The translations under genes were made by a program, and so were the position numbers. The notes beneath the pieces were generated by a model. The model saw only the letters and a list, made by a program, of their open reading frames with translations, was not told where the DNA came from and ran no database searches. Positions 31,880 to 40,855 of a DNA stretch of 64,000 nucleotides are shown here, one piece after another. This stretch comes from Caryophanales bacterium UBA6985 (lineage in GTDB: Bacteria; Bacillota_I; Bacilli_A; RF39; UBA660), in NCBI GenBank assembly GCA_002450035.1, contig DJYF01000052.1:1-64000 (forward strand). Reading direction: 5' to 3'. Within the stretch, counting starts at the first letter, position 1; each line of letters opens with the position of its first letter.

Positions 31880-34702
31880 ATGTTTTTGATAGATGTAACA
31901 GAATGGGTAGCCAATTGGTTTTGGGATACATTAGATGAAATTTTTATTACAATCTTCGATTTCTTCCTATATAGTATTGTAGGTTTTCTATACAAAGTAT
32001 TCGTAATGCTAGGATCAATGGATATTTTTGGTAATAGTAACGATGCAATGTCACTTTATACACAATTTACAAATAGACTATATGGCATAATTGGAATAAT
32101 TATGATATTTGTATTATCTTACCAGATAATCTTATTTATAATCGATCCAGATAAAGGTGCTAAGGCATCATCTGAACTAGTTAAAAATTTAGTTAGAGGA
32201 ATTGTTCTGGTTGCATTATGTCCTTTAATATTCCATTATGCATCAGTTTTTCAAAAAGATATATTAACTGATAACACAATTTGGTCAGTTGTACTTGGTA
32301 CAAATGGAACAAGTAGTGATAATCCTATTCAAGCAGGAAATTCTATGGCAACGATGGTTTATATGACGATGTTCCATCCGACGGGTACAGAATATAATGA
32401 CTTCTTTGATGCAAAAGGTGAATTACAACCATACAAAGATGCATGCTATGGATTTGCAAAGATGTTTGACGGTGATTTATCGAATGACTCAGATAATGAT
32501 GATGGACAAGCAGTATCTAAATCAAGTTTAAGAAGAGCAACAGACTGGGGCTTAAAATGGGGACTAGCCGGTTCTGTATTTGGAGTTGGATGGCTTACTG
32601 GTGCCGCTGGATTCCTAGTAGGAGGAGTAGTTGATATTTTCCATGGACTTGCAAATTGGATAACTGGTAAAGAAGACCCTAAATTGACAGCATGCCAAGA
32701 ATATTGGATAAATTTATACGCTGCTTCTGGTGGAACTGGTGGTCCAACTGGCGATGAAAATTATAATAAAATGTCGGCGTATAGTCTTAGTTCTAAAGCT
32801 AAAGACCCATATAAAGATGATGGAACTACGATTGATGCAATTAAAAACGGATATTTAAATGGAGCAAGTATTTTAGCTGCAAATGTTACACTTGCAGATG
32901 AAGTAAGAGATGAAGGATCGATGGAATACTTCTATTTTGCACCTGTTATCGGTGGAATATTAGTATTTATGTTAATTGCATACTCACTTGATATGGCGTA
33001 TCGTGCATTTAAACTTGCATTCCTTGAGATGATTGCACCAATTCCAATTTTACTTGGTGTAATACCTAAACAAGATGGCATATTTAAAAAATGGGTTGAT
33101 ATGACACTTAAGACTTATATAGATGTATTCGTAAGAGTATTTATAATGGCATTCGTTGTCTATATGATTAATCTTGTGCCAACGTTTGTTGGAGCTCTAT
33201 TCAAAGGTGCTTCGGGTGGCCTTGAAGGTGGAGCATTACTTAAAGCAATTGTAATAGCATTCTTAGCAATTGGTTTATTAAGATTCGCTAAAGAATTACC
33301 TGATATGGTAAAAGATATTGTTAAGAGTGGTGGAGGATTCCTAAAAGATATAGATATCAATCCTATGAATTCATTCAAAAAAGCAAAAGCTGGTATCGAC
33401 AATGCAGCCAAACCAATTGGTGCAGCAGTTGGTGCAGCAGCAGGTGGAATTGCAGCATTAAAGAGTTCACATGCTAGAAATCCAAAAGAAGGTGGATTCG
33501 GAAATGTAATAAGAGGATTAAAAGGAACTTCTGCATTTGCTAAAGGATTTGCTACTGGTGGTAAAGAAGGCTGGAAGAATGGTCTAAATAAAGGCAGTCT
33601 AACAAATGCTGTTAATAGAGCCAATGTAGAAAGTGGTAGAAAAGAATTACAAAGAGATGCTGTTGTAAGTGGTATTAAGGGTATTATGAAACCAGGTGGT
33701 GTACAAAATCTTGCAGGTATTCTTACAAATGGTAGATTTGGTGAATTTAAGAATGCATGGAATAATAATCTACTTGATGATCAATTATTACAAGCCGGTA
33801 CTATTTACAGAGATATGGCTAACGGTGGTAAACAATTCTTTAAGGGCGCTGATAGTCAAGTTGAAACTGTTAAAAAGAGTACAGAAAAAGCATTGGAAGA
33901 AATTTCAACAAGAGATTTAGCTCCTGCACAAGTAGCTCAAAGAAAACAAGCGTATGCCGATGCCATTAGCGATTTAACAAATAAATTAAATCATGGAATT
34001 ACAGATGTAAAATCTATAAATGTAGATGGTTTTGAATATGAAGCAAAATCTACAGATGCTTTAATTCAAAAACTTCAAAAAGAACAAGCTCTTGTTTCGG
34101 ATAAAGAATATGTGGCTGAATATCGTGGTAAAGTAATTAGAAAACTTGATTATAGTCAACTTGAAACTGAAATCAAAAATCAAGAAAGAAAAGCTATTCG
34201 TGATAAACAAATTGAAGAAACTTCTAAGGTTATCGGTGAAGAAGGATACGACAATGTTAAGTTATATGCTGCTAAATCACAAGAACTTGATATGAGAAAT
34301 AAAGATATTCTAAATCCTGTTCAACTTAAAGCACAAGGCGATGAACTTGAAAAAGCATTTAAGGGAGACAATGGTCAAATGATGCTTGATTTCCTTAAAA
34401 TAGATGCTGACCAAAAACGTGATCTTGGAGCTATTACTCAAGCCATCCAAAAAATTGATTTTGATCAAATTAAGAGTGATGGTGGTACAACGATTAATGG
34501 TAAAACAGTTTCAGAGGAAGAAATTAGAAATATGGTTGGAGAACTAGTAGTTTCTATATCTAACGCTGAAGGTAAAGTTGCTAGCAAAGTTAGAAATATC
34601 CAATCTTCACTTGAAGGTACTAAGATCGATATGGTTGGTCGTAGCATGGATAACTTAACTCCTGGACCTCCAAAAGATGGAGATAAAGGCGGTAAAAAAT
34701 AA
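31880..34702 (+). CDS. VirB6-like polytopic membrane protein of a type IV secretion locus
   Basis: A 940-residue protein. Hydrophobic segments lie near residues 25-45, 67-92, 105-125, 225-255, 348-372, 378-400, 412-440 and 450-470; this and the TrbL/VirB6-like region (DEVRDEGSMEYFYFAPVIGG, FLEMIAPIPILLGV, then WVDMTLKTYIDVFVRVFIM) match the VirB6/TrbL channel protein of Gram-positive secretion systems. From about 490 on it is a long hydrophilic, Gly/Ala/Lys-rich and then coiled-coil cytosolic tail of some 450 residues, unusual in length. It is the first gene of the locus, with AGAAGGA before the ATG and A/T-rich promoter-like sequence at 31831-31850. Confidence 0.78.
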   Translation: MFLIDVTEWVANWFWDTLDEIFITIFDFFLYSIVGFLYKVFVMLGSMDIFGNSNDAMSLYTQFTNRLYGIIGIIMIFVLSYQIILFIIDPDKGAKASSELVKNLVRGIVLVALCPLIFHYASVFQKDILTDNTIWSVVLGTNGTSSDNPIQAGNSMATMVYMTMFHPTGTEYNDFFDAKGELQPYKDACYGFAKMFDGDLSNDSDNDDGQAVSKSSLRRATDWGLKWGLAGSVFGVGWLTGAAGFLVGGVVDIFHGLANWITGKEDPKLTACQEYWINLYAASGGTGGPTGDENYNKMSAYSLSSKAKDPYKDDGTTIDAIKNGYLNGASILAANVTLADEVRDEGSMEYFYFAPVIGGILVFMLIAYSLDMAYRAFKLAFLEMIAPIPILLGVIPKQDGIFKKWVDMTLKTYIDVFVRVFIMAFVVYMINLVPTFVGALFKGASGGLEGGALLKAIVIAFLAIGLLRFAKELPDMVKDIVKSGGGFLKDIDINPMNSFKKAKAGIDNAAKPIGAAVGAAAGGIAALKSSHARNPKEGGFGNVIRGLKGTSAFAKGFATGGKEGWKNGLNKGSLTNAVNRANVESGRKELQRDAVVSGIKGIMKPGGVQNLAGILTNGRFGEFKNAWNNNLLDDQLLQAGTIYRDMANGGKQFFKGADSQVETVKKSTEKALEEISTRDLAPAQVAQRKQAYADAISDLTNKLNHGITDVKSINVDGFEYEAKSTDALIQKLQKEQALVSDKEYVAEYRGKVIRKLDYSQLETEIKNQERKAIRDKQIEETSKVIGEEGYDNVKLYAAKSQELDMRNKDILNPVQLKAQGDELEKAFKGDNGQMMLDFLKIDADQKRDLGAITQAIQKIDFDQIKSDGGTTINGKTVSEEEIRNMVGELVVSISNAEGKVASKVRNIQSSLEGTKIDMVGRSMDNLTPGPPKDGDKGGKK

Positions 34703-34732
34703 CAATAGATAGAATGAAAAGGAGGCAAAGAT

Positions 34733-35056
34733 ATGAATAATAGATATTTAATACCTGCCAATACTAAACGTTCTATGTTGATTTTAGGATTATTTACTAA
34801 GGTAGACCTAGTGATATTTATTGTAGGTGTCGTACTAACAATTATGCTTATGATGATTGTTGGCTCCGACACCCCACTGGCTATCGGTGTTAATTTAGCA
34901 CCATTATTAATCACTACTATCATGGTAGCCCCTGTACCAAATCATAGAAATGTTTGGAATTTTACGGTAAATGTTTATACATTTTTTGCTAATCAAAGAA
35001 AATATAGATGGAGAGGTTGGTGTATGTTACATGGCGAAGACGAAGAATCAAAGTAG
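34733..35056 (+). CDS. PrgI/VirB3-like membrane protein
   Basis: A 107-residue protein with two close membrane helices (about residues 22-44 and 46-68) after a short N-terminus (RYLIPANTKRSMLILGLF), the layout of the PrgI family, the Gram-positive counterpart of VirB3. VirB3 works with the VirB4 ATPase, and here VirB4-type genes follow at once. AAGGAGG precedes the ATG. The next gene begins inside its end. Confidence 0.78.
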   Translation: MNNRYLIPANTKRSMLILGLFTKVDLVIFIVGVVLTIMLMMIVGSDTPLAIGVNLAPLLITTIMVAPVPNHRNVWNFTVNVYTFFANQRKYRWRGWCMLHGEDEESK

Positions 35057-35621
35057 TGGATCTACAAAGTTTACAGAAGACTGGTTACCTATAATTGATA
35101 TCAAAAACGGGTATATTAGAGTAAAAGGTGAAGGAATATTAGGAGGAGAACAATATGTTACAGGTGTACGTATTGAACCTAAAAATATCTTTATCACTGA
35201 TACACAAAATCAAAATTTAGTAATTTCATCACTTATGGATTTCTATAATACGATGCATACTGAATTCTGGTTAGTATGTTGTGATAGACCTGTTGATATC
35301 AATTTATATAAATCAGAACTTGAAATAATGTTAAACGAAACACAAAGTCCACAAATAAGAAAATTAATTTCTGAAGATATTCGTAAATGTGAACAATTCA
35401 GTGGTCCTACATATAATTCTGTAGATACTGAATTCTACATACTTGTTAAAGATAGCGTTAAAAATATAGATAAATTACAAAAGGTTGTTTCTCAAATGAT
35501 AGCTGGACTAGCACAAAGTCAATTAAATTCACGTCAAATAACAGATGAAGATGCAAGAGTAATTCTTGATAGTTTCTTCAATGACGGATTAAGAACAGAA
35601 TTTGGAACGGTGATGAGTTAA
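35031..35621 (+). CDS. TraC-like/VirB4 N-terminal domain as a separate protein
   Basis: A 196-residue soluble protein. Its first 85 residues (DWLPIIDIKNGYIRVKGEGI, then VRIEPKNIF) read like the N-terminal domain of VirB4/TraC ATPases, which carries no ATP site. Together with the next ORF (597 residues) it makes 793, about the size of full VirB4. It overlaps the PrgI gene by 26 bases and the VirB4 gene by one (TAATG), so the split looks natural and not a sequencing error. Start at 35031; the upstream extension has no ribosome site. Confidence 0.7.
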   Translation: MAKTKNQSSGSTKFTEDWLPIIDIKNGYIRVKGEGILGGEQYVTGVRIEPKNIFITDTQNQNLVISSLMDFYNTMHTEFWLVCCDRPVDINLYKSELEIMLNETQSPQIRKLISEDIRKCEQFSGPTYNSVDTEFYILVKDSVKNIDKLQKVVSQMIAGLAQSQLNSRQITDEDARVILDSFFNDGLRTEFGTVMS

Positions 35622-37414
35622 TGGCAAAACCTACATTTAAAAGTGAAATTGCACCTAAAGGGTTGAATTTTAAACCTAGACAATTTGAAATAGGTGACAA
35701 GTTCGCAGTTATTTATACAGTATTAGAATTTCCTTCAGTCATTGGACCTGGATATTTAAGCAATATTTCTTCAATTCCAGGAGCAAAAGTTGTTGTTAAA
35801 CACATTCCAATTGACTTTTCGGTAATGCAAAGAGCTATCAATAAAGAAGTAATAGAATTAAAAGAAGAATATCAAAAAGAAAACGACTTAACATTTAAAG
35901 AGAGAATTAGAAATGATTACGAATCTCTTGAAAACTTTGTTTCAATGCTTGCATCAACTCAATCAAAAGTATTTGATTTCCAATTACATATAATGATTAC
36001 AGCTGATTCTCAAGAAGAATTAGATGCAAGAAAAGTTCAAGTTAAAAATTATTTAGTATCGCTTCAAATGAGAGCAATACCAATGATGTTTGAACAAGAA
36101 AAATGTTTAAAATCAATGATTCCTGTGTTCCCATCACAAGATATTGAAAAGAGAATTGGTGTTCCAATACCATCTCCAACAATAGCTGCTATGTATCCAT
36201 ATGTATTCGATAGCATTAAGGATACTGGAAGGGGAACATTACTTGGAATGGACTCATCTGGTGGTGTAGTTTTATTCAACCAATTCTTATATCAAAAGAA
36301 GAAAGAGCAAAATAGAAATAATGCTAACCTAATCATTCTAGGTACATCTGGTTCAGGTAAATCTACAACTGCTAAACTACTTCTTCGTGGTCATATTAGA
36401 AATGAATATCAAATCATTTGTATTGACCCTGAAGGTGAACTTGAATCAATGGCAAAAACATTTGGTGGTTCATTCGTAGATTTAGGTAAAGGTGGATCAT
36501 ATGGTATGATTAATCCACTTGAAATAGTTGCTGATACAGATGAAGGTGACGATGGAGCACATGCAGGTAACTCAATATTAACAAGTGCATTACAATCAGT
36601 AAGAGCATTCATGAAATATTATGTTCCTGACATTGAAGATGATGTACTTCAAATGTTTAGTGAAGTTTTACAAGAAACTTATAAACGTTTTGGAATAGAT
36701 TATGAATCTGATTTCACTAAGATGAAGAGTGAAAACTATCCAACATTTGATGATGTTTATACAACAGTAAAAGGTAAGTTAATAGCAATGCCTGAAGCAA
36801 CTCGTGAAAGAGATGTAATGGAAAGACTAGAACTTAGAGTTAGACCTTTTATCAATGAAGCTAGATATTATTTTAATGGTCACACAACTATTAAATCTGA
36901 TTCAAACTTTATTGTATTTAGTATTAAAAACTTAATGAATGGTGATATTAATACTCGTAATGCACTATTCTTTAACATATTAAAATATGCATGGAGCTTG
37001 AGTTTAGACAAGTCAGTTAACTCTGTAATGTACGTTGATGAAGCTCACGTATTATTATCAGGAAGTAATGAACTTGGAGCTGATTACTTAGCTCAAATGC
37101 AAAGACGTGCTAGGAAATATAACACTGGTACAATAATTGTTACACAACAACCTACAGACTTTGCAGCAGAAAAGATTATTACTCAAGGTAAAGCAATTTT
37201 CGATAATGCTTCATACTATTTAGTAATGGGTCTTAAGAAACAAGCTGTTGAAGACTTAGCTAAGTTAATAGATTTAAATGATGCTGAAAAAGAAAGTATC
37301 AAGACATATCCACAAGGAAGAGGTTTATTCGTATGTGGATCTAGAAGAATGATAATAGACGTTGTACTTACACAAGATGAATTAGATTCATTCGGTGGAG
37401 GCGGCGGCCTATAG
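35621..37414 (+). CDS. virB4: VirB4/TraE-family secretion ATPase
   Basis: A 597-residue ATPase. Residues 1-200 are the VirB4 middle domain (SEIAPKGLNFKPRQFEIGDKF near the start); Walker A GTSGSGKST is at 241-249, the region after it has DPEGELESMAKTFGG (about 269-283), Walker B YVDEAH has D473-E474, and TIIVTQQPTDF (about 506-516) is the usual sensor block. VirB4 drives assembly and transport of type IV systems from the cytosolic face. It ends with a Gly-rich tail. One base overlaps the previous gene. Confidence 0.9.
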   Translation: MAKPTFKSEIAPKGLNFKPRQFEIGDKFAVIYTVLEFPSVIGPGYLSNISSIPGAKVVVKHIPIDFSVMQRAINKEVIELKEEYQKENDLTFKERIRNDYESLENFVSMLASTQSKVFDFQLHIMITADSQEELDARKVQVKNYLVSLQMRAIPMMFEQEKCLKSMIPVFPSQDIEKRIGVPIPSPTIAAMYPYVFDSIKDTGRGTLLGMDSSGGVVLFNQFLYQKKKEQNRNNANLIILGTSGSGKSTTAKLLLRGHIRNEYQIICIDPEGELESMAKTFGGSFVDLGKGGSYGMINPLEIVADTDEGDDGAHAGNSILTSALQSVRAFMKYYVPDIEDDVLQMFSEVLQETYKRFGIDYESDFTKMKSENYPTFDDVYTTVKGKLIAMPEATRERDVMERLELRVRPFINEARYYFNGHTTIKSDSNFIVFSIKNLMNGDINTRNALFFNILKYAWSLSLDKSVNSVMYVDEAHVLLSGSNELGADYLAQMQRRARKYNTGTIIVTQQPTDFAAEKIITQGKAIFDNASYYLVMGLKKQAVEDLAKLIDLNDAEKESIKTYPQGRGLFVCGSRRMIIDVVLTQDELDSFGGGGGL

Positions 37415-37431
37415 AATTAGGCGGTGATCTT

Positions 37432-39774
37432 ATGAAGTGTTTAACTAGAAAAAAGATAATGCTATTACTAAGAAGTGTTTTCGTAATAGCACTTTTTTCG
37501 GTTGCAGTATTTAATATGATGCCTGTTAAAGCAGATAAAGATTACAGTCAATTTGACTTTAACACATTAGAAGAACAAAATAAGGATAGATGGTTAGCGT
37601 ATTGTAATGATGCATTTGTTGAATACGGAAAAAAAGAACAAGAAAAGTGTTATGATACGCTTACTGCTAATTTAAAGAAATTTTATGAAAAAATGTATAA
37701 GATACTATCTAAGTATCAAGATAGGGATCTTTATATTAATGACCAAGTAATTCTTTGGACAGTATTCTTTAGTCAGTTTTCTACACCTTCAACAGATGCA
37801 GACAGTCACAAAGTAAACGCTGATGATAATTTATCTTTATACGAGCAATTTGCAAAAGACTACTTTGGCTTTAACTTAGATGAATCAGATGGAAGTGATG
37901 TATCAGTTGATGTTGACTATTCAAAGATAGATTATTATGCAAAAGAAACAGATACATTAAAAACGCTTATTAGAAATGCTGTAGCATATGCAACAGTTTG
38001 TTATGGTGTAAATGGAACACCAACAGTTACAACTGCTGAGGATGGGTCTAAACATTATGAGTGTCAAGATGGCTATGCCGCATACGATAATATAGTTGGA
38101 GAAAGTGGGTATGTATGCGCCCAAAAAATTAGCTATAACGAAATGGGATTCTGGAAATATTTCACTAGTAAAATAGCTCATGATGAGCGCTTAGGAATAT
38201 TCCAAAATGTTTTCTTCCTAGGAAAACTATTCCCTGATCCACATTATGATGAGTGTATTGCAAAAGAAGGATATGAAAGAGTTCATTATCAATATGAAGA
38301 TGATCCTCATGTAAGTTACACAATGTATTTTGATTTCTTGAAAGAAAATAGATATTTTGATGGTAAATCAAATTTACAATATTATTTTGAAGACGTACTT
38401 ATGCTTGCAGATGTTGATTGCTTGATGGATGATGTTTGTGAAAATTCTTTACAAGCAAAAGATGCAGAAAACCCAGGTGAATATGACAAATGGGAAGAAC
38501 GTTTAATGCAAGATAGATTAAAAATTATTTATGATATATTAGAGTTCCTAGATTATTATGGAATAGGAATTGAATATGCGGCCTTTATACCTGAAAGTAA
38601 ACTTATTCCAGGTGGAGGCGCAGGGGATAGAACAGCATATTATTGGCCAATTGGTAGTGATGCTACTGAGGAAAGAGATGGTATTACTTATGCTGATAAA
38701 GACCCAGCAAGTACAACTATTACAAGTTATTTTGGTAAAAGAACTCACCCAATTACAGGCGAAGAACATACTCATACTGGTATAGATATAGCTGGTAAAA
38801 GAGGAGAAACAAATGTAATAGCTTCTGAAAAAGGTGAAGTTATATCAATTGTTAATACATGTACTGAAGGAGACTTAAAATGTGGAGGAGGATATGGTAA
38901 TCATATTATCATTTCTCATAACGATGGATATTTCACATTATATGGTCACTTAGCTTCTGTTGATCCAGCAGTAAATGTTGGTGGAAGTGTTATGAAAGGA
39001 CAAGTTATTGGTAAAGTTGGTTCAACTGGTAATTCAACTGGACCACACTTACACTTTGAAGTAAGAAAAGATACTAACTCATCATCACACGCAATTGATC
39101 CACTTACAATATTAAGTGTTTCACAACCTCGTCCAACTGGCTATAAAGGTGGAGACTTCTCAATGAGAAAAACTGCTTTATCAAAAGAAGAATTTGTTTC
39201 AGCATTAAAAAATTATTGTAATTCTGGTAAATGTAATGGAAGCAAGGGTCTACAATATTTTGCTGAAAGAGCAGAAACAATTTATGATTTGTCTACTCAA
39301 AATGGTTTGAATCCAGAATTTACTGTAGTACGTGCTATATCTGAAGGATTCTCTCCACATTTCACATGTAATAGTAGTTCAAATAACCATTGGGGTATTG
39401 GATGCTCTAATGGTGGAGGATGTGGAGCATGTTCAAAATATTCAAGTTTTGAAAATGGTATTGTAGGACTTTCAAATTTAGGAATTGTCAAAAAATATGA
39501 TTCAGCTCTTGAAGTATTTACAAAAGGACATTATGCATATATTGGTGATAGATGGTTATCCCCAGGTAATTCTGCTGATGGTGGTTGTTATTATTTCCCA
39601 CATATTAAAGAATACTATACCGATACAGCAAGACGAGCAGAAGTAGAAAGTGCTTGTTCTAGAAGTTGTAGTGGTTCGTCATGTTTAAAGACAAATGATG
39701 CAGACCAAGAAGCTTATGGATATTATCAAATACGTGGTATGACTAAAGCAAGATATAACATTTGGGGATTGTAG
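37432..39774 (+). CDS. Secreted two-domain peptidoglycan hydrolase (M23 plus glucosaminidase-like)
   Basis: A 780-residue protein with a signal peptide (about residues 8-34), a long helical domain, an M23 metallopeptidase domain (HTGID with H448 and D452; HLHFE with H539 and H541, about residues 430-565), and a Cys-rich C-terminal domain (about 585-780) with lysozyme/glucosaminidase-like blocks (NGLNPEFTVVRAISEG, NNHWGIGC, ENGIVGLSNLG, YIGDRWL). It takes the place of VirB1-type or CwlT-type wall openers in Gram-positive conjugation systems. GGCGGTGAT precedes the ATG. A hairpin with T-run lies inside its signal-peptide codons (37461-37496). Confidence 0.85.
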   Translation: MKCLTRKKIMLLLRSVFVIALFSVAVFNMMPVKADKDYSQFDFNTLEEQNKDRWLAYCNDAFVEYGKKEQEKCYDTLTANLKKFYEKMYKILSKYQDRDLYINDQVILWTVFFSQFSTPSTDADSHKVNADDNLSLYEQFAKDYFGFNLDESDGSDVSVDVDYSKIDYYAKETDTLKTLIRNAVAYATVCYGVNGTPTVTTAEDGSKHYECQDGYAAYDNIVGESGYVCAQKISYNEMGFWKYFTSKIAHDERLGIFQNVFFLGKLFPDPHYDECIAKEGYERVHYQYEDDPHVSYTMYFDFLKENRYFDGKSNLQYYFEDVLMLADVDCLMDDVCENSLQAKDAENPGEYDKWEERLMQDRLKIIYDILEFLDYYGIGIEYAAFIPESKLIPGGGAGDRTAYYWPIGSDATEERDGITYADKDPASTTITSYFGKRTHPITGEEHTHTGIDIAGKRGETNVIASEKGEVISIVNTCTEGDLKCGGGYGNHIIISHNDGYFTLYGHLASVDPAVNVGGSVMKGQVIGKVGSTGNSTGPHLHFEVRKDTNSSSHAIDPLTILSVSQPRPTGYKGGDFSMRKTALSKEEFVSALKNYCNSGKCNGSKGLQYFAERAETIYDLSTQNGLNPEFTVVRAISEGFSPHFTCNSSSNNHWGIGCSNGGGCGACSKYSSFENGIVGLSNLGIVKKYDSALEVFTKGHYAYIGDRWLSPGNSADGGCYYFPHIKEYYTDTARRAEVESACSRSCSGSSCLKTNDADQEAYGYYQIRGMTKARYNIWGL
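37461..37496 (+). terminator. Possible intragenic terminator/attenuator hairpin
   Basis: GCTATTAC (37461-37468) pairs with GTAATAGC (37483-37490), followed by ACTTTTTT, inside the signal-peptide codons of the hydrolase gene. Ribosomes would normally melt it. Confidence 0.4.
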
Positions 39775-39782
39775 GTGATAGT

Positions 39783-40334
39783 ATGGCTCAAGAAAAAATA
39801 ACAAAAGAAGAGAAAAAAGTTTTAAGTATTTGGGCAAGCGTGGTAGTAGTATTAGTTGTAGTATTATTAATACTAAACCACTTTTTCCCAATTAAAACAC
39901 TTATTAATTCTCTATATGGAAAAAATACTGAAATAATAAATAAATATACAATAATTGGAGACTATTCCAGATACTCAACAGTATCTGGAGCTCTTCAAAA
40001 GTATTATTCATTTGTTAATGCAAAAGATTATGATTCAGTAATTAAAATATTAAATGAAGAGTACGTTAAAGATAATAAAATTACAAAAGATAATATAGAA
40101 GATTTTATTTCATTCCCTGATGATAAATATGTAACATTTGACCCAAATATAATGTATAGAAAATCTCTTAAAGAAGGAGTTTATTCATATATTATGGATG
40201 GAGAAATAGAAGAAAGAGATACAGGGGACGTACTTGGAAAAACATACTATCAAGTTATACTTGATGGTAATACATTCTTGTTTAGTGTAAAACCTCTTAC
40301 AGAAGAAGAATATGGAGGTCTTAAAAATGAATAA
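39783..40334 (+). CDS. Single-pass membrane protein, possible VirB8-like/NTF2-like
   Basis: A 183-residue protein: polar N-terminus, membrane helix (about residues 18-38), then an outer domain. The helix-rich part LQKYYSFVNAKDYDSVIKIL (about 72-91) followed by strands resembles the NTF2-like fold of VirB8 and TcpC. VirB8-type proteins bridge the inner machine and the channel. The family call is an inference from layout and context. AGGTGAT is before ATG 39783; the upstream TTG lies in the previous gene. It overlaps the next gene by eight bases. Confidence 0.6.
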   Translation: MAQEKITKEEKKVLSIWASVVVVLVVVLLILNHFFPIKTLINSLYGKNTEIINKYTIIGDYSRYSTVSGALQKYYSFVNAKDYDSVIKILNEEYVKDNKITKDNIEDFISFPDDKYVTFDPNIMYRKSLKEGVYSYIMDGEIEERDTGDVLGKTYYQVILDGNTFLFSVKPLTEEEYGGLKNE

Positions 40335-40836
40335 GAAAGTAGTTAAAGAATTTATTAAAGAAAATTTTATATGGTGTTTCTTGTTAGTATTCGTAATCTT
40401 TGGATTAGGTGGAGCAAAACTTTACAACTACATTAATAATAAAGTAGTTGATAGCAGAACATATGAAAAGCAAGATATAAATATTGAATACGAACCTAAG
40501 AATTACGAAGTTAATCAATATAAAGTTATTGAAAGAACAGATGAAGAATTAGCAGAATTCTATTATGACCAAATAAAGAAGATGTGGATTAATAATCCAG
40601 GTGAACTATATGATAGAATGACTGAAAAAGCTAAATCTTTAAATGGAACAAGAGAAGAATTTATTAAAAAGATATCTAAATATGTAACTTCCCAAACTCC
40701 ATCTTCTAAAGTAGCGTTCTACAGAGTTGAAAATGGAAGTGTAGTTATATTAACAAATGAGAAGATGGAAATAATATTAGATACAAACGGAATTAATAAT
40801 TATAAAATATCATTAATGGCTCAATCAACAAGATAA
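40327..40836 (+). CDS. Second single-pass membrane protein, possible VirB8-like/NTF2-like
   Basis: A 169-residue protein: short basic start, membrane helix (about residues 12-34), a linker, then an outer domain with DEELAEFYYDQIKKMWINNPGE-type helices (about 77-98) and four strands. Its layout copies that of the gene before it, so the two may be distant paralogues forming one hetero-oligomer. TGGAGG precedes ATG 40327. No enzyme motif is present. Confidence 0.6.
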   Translation: MNKKVVKEFIKENFIWCFLLVFVIFGLGGAKLYNYINNKVVDSRTYEKQDINIEYEPKNYEVNQYKVIERTDEELAEFYYDQIKKMWINNPGELYDRMTEKAKSLNGTREEFIKKISKYVTSQTPSSKVAFYRVENGSVVILTNEKMEIILDTNGINNYKISLMAQSTR

Positions 40837-40855
40837 AAAGAAAGGAGATGGTATC

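Noticed and set aside
33160..33624. A 154-codon - strand frame opposite the VirB6-like gene
   Set aside because: It is a shadow of the Gly/Ala-rich codons on the + strand, with no ribosome site and with a biased Pro/Leu/Ala composition.
35600..35640. A frameshift that breaks one virB4 gene in two
   Set aside because: The junction is a clean TAATG with a full start, and the second product begins at a natural domain border.
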